Assembly: GCF_008831285.2 (NCBI RefSeq)
Contig: NC_045148.1
Location: 16,098,802-16,162,801 of the forward strand
From: Nymphaea colorata
Taxonomy: Eukaryota > Streptophyta > Magnoliopsida > Nymphaeales > Nymphaeaceae
Reading direction: 5' to 3'
Length of the DNA: 64,000 nucleotides
Part shown: one piece after another, positions 53,487 through 64,000 of the stretch
How the letters are laid out: every line of letters starts with the position of its first letter
Numbering within the stretch: position 1 is the first letter of the stretch
Notes under the pieces: generated by a model
What the model saw: only the letters and a program-made list of their open reading frames with translations
Told to the model about the DNA's origin: nothing
Databases searched by the model: none
Position numbers and translations under genes: made by a program

Positions 53487-53515
<29 letters not shown>
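53487..53515. repeat. (CT)n microsatellite
   Basis: Pure CT repeat of about 29 bp. Confidence 0.97.
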
Positions 53516-53518
<3 letters not shown>

Positions 53519-56345
53519 AGAGCCTCCCATTCAAACCTTCAGATCGCCATGACATGTCATGCACTCCTGTCTCGAAGATGGGTAACAGGGGGGCAAATAT
53601 ACTTTGTATGTCGATATTCTCCACAAATTTCGATGATGAGGACATCACATTCAAAGCAGAGATAAAATCCACACCAGCTGTTCCTGTCAGGCCTCTGGCT
53701 CCCAATTTTTCTTATTACTGTATTTATATCCAGACATTCAGGGATTTTCCCTTTGGTTTTTTTCGTTACCCCATGAACAAATCAACTAAAAAGAAGCATT
53801 TTAGTTTGTTTTTCATACCTTTTGTTATTTGTTGAAAAGTATAACTCAAAATTTACAGTATTCAAGGAGATATGGTCCCTGATTTGTCATACCACATGGT
53901 CGGGGAAATTATTACAAACTTTACTCGTTTATTTTATCACGGCAATCACACTAGGCCTACTAAGTTCAACCAAATTCTTTGTAATCTTGACAGAAAGAAA
54001 GAGTATAGCTAATTCTGAACAGAAACGAGTTCCTGGAACTGATTGGATCCTAAAGATATGATCTTCATCCTCCTTTTTCTTCATGATTGGAAAATGAACG
54101 AGCTATATGTAGGACAGAAATAATCCATAATTATTTATGGACTGATCTATCATGGTGCTGCAGGGCCCACATCAAAGGCGAAATTTCCTTAATTAAGCGG
54201 CCTACTGCATCCCTGAATGGGATTCCATGCCACCAACGTTTCTGGTTATAAAAATCATAGATTCTTGATTGGCAAGAGTTAAAAGACTCGATTGCTACGG
54301 ACACATGGACCGGCCTTTGCTTGGAGACAATCTGCAGGCTTCCCCTGTATGCCGTCGACAAGTTACCAGCGTGGTCATTCTGCGGCTTGCGCTTTCCCAA
54401 GGTGCTGTAATTGCAACTCATGTCTCGGGGTGATCGGGGCTCTCTCTCGAGGAAGAGGCCTGTTAAAGGGTCTGATCCTTGAAGGATTCCCATCATATTA
54501 ACAGAGCCTCCAGCAACTGGTTACCTGGAAAATGTCTACATTATACGCACTAAACTGAAACGTAAACATCCAACGCCATTCTTATCAGCATGTTTTATAC
54601 GCAAACGTAAGCTTTTGAAGGACCAAGATTTCAATTGCAAGACGGCGTCTCCAAGCAGGCTCATGATTCAGTAGTTTTCCAAACTTTAGTGTCCTCATGT
54701 TATATCTAGATTTGGTTCGGTGTCTTAAACTACAATGGAACCCTGTTGTGCTGGTATCTGGGAAGAGATCGGCTCACTCAACACTAACTTAATTGTCGTC
54801 GTACCTGGCAATTAAGCATGTTTCTTTTTATGTCATGCAAGGAATAAGGAAACCAGATTAGAACCCCGCAGTAGGCTGAATTCACATCCGTTAATTCAGA
54901 AAGATTCTGCAGCTCATGCGGGACGCCGGTCAGTAACTGAACACGATGTTCCCATCCAAATACAAATACAGACGAGAGCAGAAATCATGCTCATATCAAA
55001 ATCTGAATAATGTTAAATTTGGAATCTGAAATCTGTTAAATCAGACAACAAATGTAATCAACTCCAGAAAATCCTCCCTCATGAGAGTGCTCATTTTTTC
55101 CCATTTCTAAAGCTTTTACCTCCGTGACAGCTGTCAAATTTTTCATAGATCGTAAAAGAAAATGATGTGCGCGTTTTGAGTCCCTCAACCACGACAGCCT
55201 TCCATTGCTGGGGCCCCTTCTTTACTGCTTCTGTGTTTGGGACAATTGTGATCCAGATAATGGATGCAAGGCCACAAAACTCAGTCCTTGGTGGCAGTGT
55301 ACATGTCTACCTGCCGCTCCTACAGTGCACTTTGGAGGTGGATCTGACACTGTTGATCCAATAATGTCGGCAACTAGAGTTATTTGATCTTTGTCACCTC
55401 AATCCCACTCTTCCTTGTCACACATCACAGAATGTTTCAAAAGTTGGCCCAAATGCTTTTGTTTTTTCATTTTTGGCAAATATTGAGGTGGGGCACTCTT
55501 GAAGGGCAATCTACCATACACATTTTCAAAGCATGAATTAAGAGGTAAGCCATTAACCATCTAAAAATCATTGCAATACAAATGGACCAATGTTTGGGTC
55601 TCTCCCACAACAAGAAAATGAAGGAACCCAATACTGAATAAGTGTCTTTCAATTCGTCTCTGGTTGGCCGATCGAAAACCAACCATCAGGAGACATGCAT
55701 TAACAGGCGTGTTGTTAGTAAAACCCTTGAACTCCAAACTACGTAATTGAAAGTAAATTCATCATCGACTTGGGTTTCAATCTCATACAGAATGCTTGAC
55801 AACCACAGACGTCATTTTCTTTGAAAAATCCTTAGTCACAAAGGGGAAGCTTGATGACCTCGATAAGTTTTCATTTGAAGGTCCTCAGATTTTTAGAAGT
55901 ACCATTAATAAGACAGTTTGGTAGTTCGAACAAAAAGTTTGTGACTGTGAAAGCATGTATGGATCTTAAGCCTGAATTGTGATCGAACCTCAATTTGTTA
56001 AACGATCTGTGTTCGTGGCTATGCCGTATCAGCTTCCTGAATATAAGATCCTGATCTTAGATCCTAATTAATTACGACATGAATGGGCCTTTCTTCTGAG
56101 CTCGGGAGGCGGAAATATAGCTGCGTGGAAGTTGTCTGTGGAGCATTAATCGCCTGAATTTTACAATGAGAATTGGAGCTTCCCATGCGGGATTCCCCGC
56201 TAAATTGCAATAACGAGAATGTGTCATCTTTAACTTGCTATTAATCAGTTAGCATCAAGCAAAACCTCGGTTGACGCGGCAACCGTCCAACTGCTGAAAA
56301 CAATTATTGCTTTCATTTGGGTGGAACTTAATTATCCACAGGTTT
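53516..56345. other. Intergenic region, no gene supported
   Basis: The minus frame at 54131-54496 (121 codons) and plus frames at 55167-55387 are open but unrecognised and have no supporting promoter or splice signals. Confidence 0.45.
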
Positions 56346-56387
<42 letters not shown>

Positions 56388-56388
56388 T
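56346..56388. repeat. (GA)n microsatellite
   Basis: GA repeat of about 43 bp with one AA interruption. Confidence 0.97.
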
Positions 56389-59300
56389 TCAGTGAATAGT
56401 TGCTGATATTATTGGAACAACAATGTCAGAGACCCTTAAGTTATTGGATGTTTGTCTGGGGACGATAGTGAGATCGCGTTAGCGTACAGATGATCAGTCT
56501 CATGACATCTTGATGTGCTGTAGAAGCTCCAATGTGAATTATTGATCACGGATGGATACCATCAGGCCACTTGCATAGAGAATCAGTCGGCAAAATTTAA
56601 TTCCTGATTGTGCAGATGCCCTGTCATATCGTCAGTATTTTGACGGATTGGGAAATCTAACCCCATCATTGATGCTAGTGAGCTACATGGCTCAACAGTC
56701 GCAATGATCTTGTTGTAGAAGGGAGAGCTGGAAAGAATTTGAACATAGAAAACTTCAGTGACCATCTAACTTTGCTTCAGTAAACCCTCAGTTAAATCTG
56801 TGAAGAAATGCTCCCCTGTGGGTTTGTGGGTTTCAAGCTCATGGTCAGTGACAATTCTTCCCAATTCACTACTGGAAATGATAATGAAGCCCTTGTAAGG
56901 TATCCACTTATAACCCCTCTTATATGTATCGCATTTTGCCAAAGAAAGCAGGATGCTGCAGCAACCATGTGGAAGCTTAAAAGAGCTCTTACGACGTCAG
57001 AAACATCAGAACAATTGCATCCCAATTTTCACTCTGCAGATCAACCTTGACTTCAGGTCTTCAAAAGACTGAGTTCCTGCTCAACCTACACGAAGATTGT
57101 GATGGCATAGCCTCTTCACTCTTCGCTTGACATTTCATACTGTGGAATTTTCGTTGAAACAGGAAGCATTCGCGTTTGACTCAAACAAGATGAAAGCCTG
57201 AAAAGTGGGTTTTGTATCAGATTCCGCGAAGCAAAAGAGAAATCTAAACTACAAGTGAACGGTTAGTTTTCCGCTTCACCAAATTCTGCCAACGGAGAGC
57301 TGCTTTCTTGATTATTGAACTCTCGACCAGCAGAGAATGCACAAAAAATTGCTGGAACCATCTACTTCGGCAACTCGTGTTATCCACCGGGTTGTCCTCG
57401 TATCGGAAATGTGGGACTTGCGGCTTGGCTTCCATGACCATCTCCGCCGACGAAGTCGGAGTTGCCGAAACTTGGCCGGCGCCGCCGTATCCTTCCAGCG
57501 TTTTTGACCGTTCTTGGTCAGAGTTCGAACCCAGACAAACAACTGGATCCGGTTGACTGGTTTCAGGATAGCCTCTCCCAAGCGTAGGAGAACCACGAAA
57601 CGACCGGAAAGTGGGTCCGGCAGGAGCCAGTACGGTTCCTTGGGGAGCAAGGAAGCCTCTCCATCAACGGACCTGAATCCCGATTGACTTTTAGAATCCT
57701 CGGGTCTTTACGCGGCCATCAATTAAATGAAACCACAGGAATCCTGTGCAACGAGGAACACCAGAAAAGTAAGGGGTTCGAACGCCTTGCACTACAAACC
57801 AGTGGTGCCCGGTCATTGAATCTCATTATTCTTAGTCGTTTTACAAAATTAAGTTATTGACTATGAGCAGAAAAAAATGAATGTTCCCTTCAAGGTCGGA
57901 GCTACTTATATCGATTCTCGAGTTGAGATGCAAGCCTCAAATTGGATTTCTCAAAGGCAAACACCAAAAGCAGCGAACTCCTCCTCTTTGCAAAATAAGC
58001 TTCTATGATCTTCTCTGAAAACTATTATCTGTCAATATACCGTTAAGCATAAATGCATAATTGGTTTAGCGTAGTTTTCGCTTTGAAGTTTAAATCCTGA
58101 TGTGCACATGGTAAAGTTATTAAGATCTGAAATTGTTTTGAACTCTGGCAACGAATAGAACCACTTCCCCTTGCAGTTCAGTTTTATAATCTTTGGTACA
58201 GTGTAGCCATTTGTTCACATTAATAACATGAACCTTCCTGCAGTGTTGATTCCTTACGGCACTTCAAGGTCCTCGCTTCCTCTTCATACGTCTTTGTGCG
58301 AAAAAACTAGTCCGAAGAAAATTATGCCTTCATGTAATTAATTTTTGTCGCAAGATGTCTCCTTAACACCCATCAATTAAATTTTAACTGGGTGCTTTGG
58401 TTTTCTTGTGGAGAAAACTCATTCGATTCATTAATCGCTTTTGATAACTCTGACTAAACCACCTGCAGCGCCTTCTTCTACGAAAATACACAAAGTTCTG
58501 CCTCACGAAAGACGACGCCTGTCATGGTTTTCGGCTCTCAACAGCGGAAGGAAAAGGGCTAACTTCTGGAATCGAGACATCCATCTTGTTTGCTGATAAA
58601 AAGGAATTCTCTTTTGTGGTGATGAGATCCGACGGTATCAACGACGTAAACCCAGTGGACAAGTAAAGTCCAAGGGAGTGCATATCTTGTCCGCCACCAA
58701 CGTGAAAAGACTCTCTTCTCGTTTTCCTTTGAAAAGGAGGTTTAACCGAATATCCCCACAAGAAGTGTTTGCTTTTTCTCTTGAAGATAGCGCAAATAAT
58801 GTGCTGCACATGTAGGAGCACCAACAATGCCATGCACAGCCCTCATTTGCCTTCTTCTAGATTGGATGAATACTCTTAGGCTGACCCGGAGTTGAAATAA
58901 TTCTGACTCAGCATTGATAGAGATTTCATGTACAAACAAAAGAATATGCCTTAAAGCAAGATCTCGTTCATGATAAATTACTGAATCAAAACCTTAATTA
59001 TAACGAAAGCGTACTTGAATCCATCTGAACAAACCGCATGGTGAGATCGCAGTAGGATCTTGCAAAGTCTGTGTGAAGCACGTGCGGTTTCTTTCAAATG
59101 GAAAAAAGACAACCCTATAAAGCGATGTTTCAACTCTCTTTTCACTATTTGCACGGCCCATGAATCACTACCTTTCATATTATGAGCAATTTCAGGCTCA
59201 ACCTATCAAAGAATTCGTAATTACGTACAAACATCTATACATTATAAAAATATTTCATACTATATTAAATGACGTGATATCTCCAAACGAAATCAGTTAA

Positions 59301-61423
59301 TCTGATATTTACATTAAGATAGTTATAATGTCTGAAATTCCTTAGTGACATATGTCAACCCACCAAATGATTCTTACAAGCACAACACGTCGATCCCTGG
59401 CCATATCCGCCGACCACAATCGAAGGTTGCATGGAACGAGAACCGGCTCAAATATGGTCCAGAAACAAAGACTGAGAGCATTGGATCATGACCACTGCTA
59501 CTTCTGAACTCAAAATTATATTTGAATCTCTTGGGCCATGAGCTTCGCAATGCTATTGCTTGCCCTGACCTACATATTGCTCCTCCAGTGTGCCCACTGG
59601 CTCATGGTTCTGCCCAAAATCAAGCGATCAGTTTCACCAAGATAACCAAGATAAGGAAGAAACCGACTATACAATTTTGTGTGAATGATTAAGGTCCACG
59701 GTTGGAAGATCCAATGACATAAACCCGACGCAATAAGAGTTGTTTTGGAAATTGTGTTGTCTTCTCAAACAATCCTCTCTCCCTTCATCACGTCGATCAT
59801 TTCAATGGTTTTGCTTTTTTCGCTTCATCATGTCGATCAATACTTTAAGAGAACAATGCGGTCAAATAAAGAAAGGTGAATTTTAGATCACAGCACGCAT
59901 GGTTCTTATTTTTAGAGAATCACTTACACGGTATTATTGATCGAGCAAGTGTGAGGTCCAAACACGTGACATGCTGTAGAATGATTTAGACATTACATGA
60001 TAAGGACACATGCCACTGCGATTGTATTCTAAATATAATACATGAAAATAGTAAGAATGTAATCCTGCAGCAAAGTTCACATGCTAAATGTTTTAATTTA
60101 TTTCCCATGCAGAAGATCTAGAACCGGGTGCGCGGTCAAAGTGAGATTATCAAGGAATCAGAACCACAATCAGAGTCAAGTTAGACAGGTGTAGCCCTGG
60201 TTTCAACTTTTGGCGCCGGTCATTTTCGTCGTGAGATCAGCCGATGTAAGGCGGCCTGGTTCGGTGGGTTCGGGCCTAAATCCCTTGAACCTCTCACGTT
60301 TCGGACGCGGTCAACGAATGCGAGTGGTGTGGGTCGAAACCGACTCATGGCGATGGGGAGGCGGCCGTCCTTATCGCCGGAAGAGAAAGCAGCGTGTCCC
60401 CCGTTTGTCCACTCGGGAGAGAAAGGACAGAGCGGGGCGGGACAAAAAAACAAGCAAGGAAAAGCAAAAGTCATTTAAAGGGCGGCAACACGGGATCCCT
60501 GCTGTGTCTGCTCCAGTGGACGCAGAAAGCAGGAAACCAAATCCCCGAAACAGAGATTCGAGCGCCTTCACTCCATGCGCGCCCCACTCACCCCAGCTCG
60601 GATGAGGCTGTCCATCGGCCCGTCCACTAGCCCATCGGACGGTCCACAGCGCCTAACCAAAAGCACAATGACAAAACGAAATTTCAAACTTTGGGATTTA
60701 TTCTCCTTTTTTTTCAAAAAACCTTTCCTGTTTTTTCCTTCAAGGTACCGAGATAGCGTACGACTCAGTCAGTGGGCGGTCACGTGATTGATGGGCTCCC
60801 CGCTGTCAAACGCATTTATTTACACCATCTTTAATCTCTTTATTACAAAAGTAAACCGCCTCTCCGGCCGTGTTCACGAGGCCGGACGGAGTTTATGGTT
60901 TGTTTAAACCGTAAGTTTTGTTAAGTTCAGCTTCTTCCGGTCAGTCTAAATAAGTCTTAGTCTCAAAATTTTTATTTCCGGGAAAGCCGGCGTTCAAAGT
61001 TCAAAACCCTAGAGTGGCTCGTCTTTTTAGACCCCATTAATCAAAGCAAAGGCAGCCCATAAAGATAGTCCGTGGGTCCAATTTAGGCGGTTCGGATCGT
61101 GGGCTGGATCCAGAGAAATAAAATCCGGAACGGCGAAGCGTCCGGAAGAGGAAGGCAGGGCGTGATCACACGCGTCAAAGAGGGCGCGGGACCGCCGGTG
61201 GAAGGCCGTCCTGGCGGCAACACGTCTTGGAAAATTAGTCCACGGTGGGAACGGGGCTGCCGTGGGCCCCGAACCAAGTCGCGGACGTGAAAGCAAACAC
61301 CAAAATGCGGTTGAATGCGCGCGCCCCAAGAAAGGTTCTGCGCGACACGTTTGTTTCGCGCCTTTAAGAAATGGGAAGAAAAGAACAAAAGAACGGATGG
61401 GGCGGTTTCGTCATTCGTTCATC
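56389..61423. other. Long intergenic region, no gene supported
   Basis: AT-rich for most of its length. GC-rich patches at about 57400-57680 and 60190-60660 are open in several frames without recognisable motifs. A G-box-like GTCACGTGATT lies at 60779-60789. The last 400 bp are GC-rich and probably include the promoter of the 61535 gene. Confidence 0.45.
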
Positions 61424-61430
61424 TATAAAG
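61424..61430 (+). promoter_or_regulatory. TATA box of the 61535 gene
   Basis: TATAAAG about 105 bp upstream of the start codon, followed by a C/T-rich leader. Confidence 0.75.
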
Positions 61431-61534
61431 CCGCTGCTTCCTTCTTCGCCTCTCTCCATATCCACTCGCCGTACTGTTTTTCTTTTCCGGCTACTTCTGC
61501 GACTCTCCTTTTGAGTGTTGTTTTGAACTCCGTA

Positions 61535-62086
61535 ATGGAGAACGAGAGCAAGAGAAAGCGGTCTGCGGAAGAGGCAGAATGTGGGGAAGACGAGGCCAAG
61601 CGCCTCAGGTCCGACATTCTCGGCCTTCTGGAGGAGGACGTGGTTTCCGACGACACCTCCGAGTCGGAGTCGACCTCCGAGGAGCTTCTCAACTCCGTTA
61701 TGAGGTCCCTCCAGGATGAGATCGACGGGGACGATGCGGCGTCCAGGGCGCCGGCCGCCTCTGCCCAGCCCGACCTCGGGTACCTTCTGGAGGCCACCGA
61801 CGACGAGCTGGGCCTGCCGCCGGCGGGTTGCGACGACGTCCCCCGGATCGAGAATGACGGAGCTCTTGGGGAGGTGCCTGGGTTCGTGGGGTTTTGGGAT
61901 TTCGAGGAGGGCATTCCGGGATTTGCGGTCGAGGAGTTTTGGTTTCCCGGTGGGGAGGCAAGATATGGAGGGGAGGAGGCCGTCGTGTTGGATCAGGATG
62001 GTCTTTTCGATTACTCGGATGCGTCCGTGCCTGCAGATTTCTCGTCCATGGGGTTGTGGAGACATGAAACAATGCCTGCTCTGTAG
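61535..62086 (+). CDS. Intronless acidic plant protein with DLGYLLEATDDELGLPP block
   Basis: A single exon encodes 183 aa. The N-terminus is basic (ESKRKRSAEE, residues 4-13; EAKRLRSDILGLLEED, 20-35), suggesting nuclear entry. Next come an acidic Ser/Glu stretch (39-50), LLNSVMRSLQDEID (51-64) and the strongest block, PDLGYLLEATDDELGLPP (79-96), which I remember as conserved in an uncharacterised angiosperm protein family. The second half holds GFVGFWDFEEGIPGF and ends FSSMGLWRHETMPAL. Codons are GC-rich, and the TATA box, leader and long single exon support a functional gene. The first in-frame ATG after the leader was chosen; the frame is open further upstream but lacks an ATG in good context. 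No function is known to me. Confidence 0.85.
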   Translation: MENESKRKRSAEEAECGEDEAKRLRSDILGLLEEDVVSDDTSESESTSEELLNSVMRSLQDEIDGDDAASRAPAASAQPDLGYLLEATDDELGLPPAGCDDVPRIENDGALGEVPGFVGFWDFEEGIPGFAVEEFWFPGGEARYGGEEAVVLDQDGLFDYSDASVPADFSSMGLWRHETMPAL

Positions 62087-64000
62087 CTTCCTGTGATCGA
62101 CAAAAGTCTGTAAAAGAAAGAGTGATCCGCTAGCTACTTCATATCTTTGTATAATCAATCACACACTGTATAAAGTTTTTAAACGAACAATAGAAAGAAT
62201 GACAAAGGAACCAACCAGAGCGTACCATTGTTGAGTATGAAAGATGAACTGAACCAACAACTGTCCGATACGTGGTATATCATTGAATCTAATATCCTTA
62301 TACGGATCTAAACAGGTTATTGGTATTAAACGGCACATCCGTTCATGGCCAAACATTTCTGCGCAGCGTCCAGTGAACTATCATCAACGGAGCCGTTCAC
62401 TTTCGGGACCGTTCGCATGAAAACAGTACGTCACCTGAAGCGGCGAACTATAGGGTCAATTTCTGTTGGGTCGTGTTTACGCCGGAAAAACTTGATACAT
62501 GTCGGAATGATAAACAATCTTTCTTTAAAGAACCACTTGCTCTGCCTTTGTGAGTTTGAGGGATTTCCATGACGTCAACACGCATTAGCCGCTTGATTCA
62601 ATTTAGTAGCTACAGAGGTCCCAATAATATTTTTCTATCTTGTGTCCATCTTACAGCACAAAAAGTCCCACGATGAGGACCGTTGTGGGTCTTTATTTAC
62701 TCGAATTTATTTGTTTGAATTATTCTACCGTGGAATCATGAGCTGGTCTTTGTCGAATTATGAAATCCAGGGACCGACGGCCATTCTCGGTGGAGAGGTG
62801 TAAGGCTATCTAAAATATTGGATTGGGTTAGATAAGGGAGCGCCGGTGAGTGGGTTAGGCGACGGGCACCATATTTCGTCTTGCAACTTGCACTGCTTCC
62901 CTCGAGCTCCGCCTCCGCGTTATGAATTCTTAATGAAACGCGGTGTCTGCCCGATATTAGCAACTTGCTCTTGCGAAAACCTTATTTTTCGCCGGGTTCC
63001 TTTTGAGAGGACGCAGGCAATGGTACCAGAGTCGGTATTCGGTGCTCTACCACATGCGCCTGCCCCACTTTCGGTTTTCTATCCCTTGGAAAAGAGCGTG
63101 TTTGATGGTCGAAAAATTCCTTACGTCAGTCCAGGTTTTGTTCATCCCCTTGTGGCATGCTTCCTAACAGGGGAGCCTCTAACGCATACATTCACATGAA
63201 CCCCCCAAACACATATTTGACCGTGAATTTCGAGCAGTTGATCATATGAATCAAAGCAACACGGAGAAAATCGAAGAGCGATTCATCTGTCCATTGTAAT
63301 CCAGTATAATTCTCTCATCTACCCATCACAAAATATTGATGTGTTCACACATATCATCAAAAAGAAGAAAAAGATAGCAGCTGGAGGAAGATACAAGGAA
63401 TCAACCCAAAACCATCCTCCTTGTCTCGAAGAACCGATTACAATCCGTTGCTTTTTTAGTCTTATTGGTACTCGTTTCCGGCAACCACGCTTACATCATG
63501 GCTTTGAATGAACCTCAGCTTCTGGGTCTATTTAGTTCATAAGCCTAACAAGTTTTGAATTTGTTATGCGTGGATGGGGGTGCGTTTGGATGACAGAAAA
63601 CTAGCTGTGATGAAAAAAAGCAAACTTTTTAATGAGTTTTAGAAACTTTTTTTTTTTTTTTTTAGTTAACTCATCGGTTTTTGAATTACTCGGGGACTAA
63701 GTTTTTCAACGAGGTTTTATTAAACTGAGTTGCAACTTGCACAATCATTCTTCTTGGAAATTTCGCAATGAAAAGTAGCCAACTTCTATGAAGCCCGACG
63801 ATGGGAATGTTCGCGGAGGAAGGGCGATGGCAAGTTCCGCCTCAATTATCATTTTCCGCCTTCAGATCAAACAACCATTTTTCCGTGACTTTCCCGGAAA
63901 TGTCGTAACCTTTTCGAAGAAGGATGCCCCATCATTCAAACGTTGGGGTAAGAATTGAGGCGTGTGCGCAGTAAAATCTAGTCACAGTGACATATAGTAT
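62087..64000. other. 3' flank and intergenic region
   Basis: A frame at 62846-63199 (117 codons) is open but unrecognised. Near 63583 GTGCGTTTGGATGACAG matches the ends of the MITE-like element at 49672-49815; its partner end was not found. T and A runs lie near 63648. Confidence 0.45.

Noticed and set aside
61364-62158. 264-codon minus-strand frame
   Set aside because: Antisense shadow of the 61535-62086 gene.
62846-63199. 117-codon plus frame
   Set aside because: Its start is not an ATG in good context and the product is not recognisable.

Overview
This is nuclear DNA from a flowering plant. Genes are sparse and split by spliceosomal introns with GT..AG ends. Intergenic DNA is AT-rich and full of plant transposon debris: Copia, LINE, TRIM-type and MITE-like elements and long TA, CT and GA tracts. 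The Rubisco small-subunit gene has two introns at the positions usual in dicots and early-diverging angiosperms, not the single intron usual in grasses, so a non-grass angiosperm is likely. I cannot fix the species.

Six genes are well supported. (1) 617-1286 (-): an uncharacterised plant protein of about 184 aa ending in a conserved VRxEGFDCLDRDRR..SIPAxA tail, with a TATA box and a probable 5' leader exon near 2 kb. (2) 13022-14649 (-): RBCS in three coding exons, with a TATA box and an I-box/G-box/I-box light-response cluster upstream. (3) 18765-21502 (+): a four-helix DUF1218 membrane protein in three exons. (4) 30940-36325 (+): a secreted GH31 alpha-xylosidase (XYL1 type) in four exons, carrying one apparent 1-base deletion in a C run that shifts the frame. 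(5) 50656-51174 (+) and (6) 61535-62086 (+): two intronless genes for small acidic, probably nuclear proteins with a basic KR-rich N-terminus. A small ORF at 45577-45819 is only possible.

Between the genes lie a decayed, internally deleted Copia element (about 38140-41018, minus strand); two copies and one isolated LTR of a small TRIM-like retrotransposon with an initiator-Met tRNA primer-binding site (4476-4924, 23868-24328, 3391-3560); a LINE reverse-transcriptase fragment (4170-4366); two related solo-LTR-like repeats (26788-27135, 45936-46199), one with a 5-bp target-site duplication; MITE-like elements; and an unusual number of two-copy tandem duplications with 28-52 bp periods.

The genes do not form an operon or an obvious cluster. 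They are independent housekeeping, photosynthetic and cell-wall genes. I found no convincing new multi-gene system. The points most worth checking are the XYL1 frameshift, the TRIM family and its nested arrangement, the scattered short tandem duplications, and the two acidic nuclear-type proteins.
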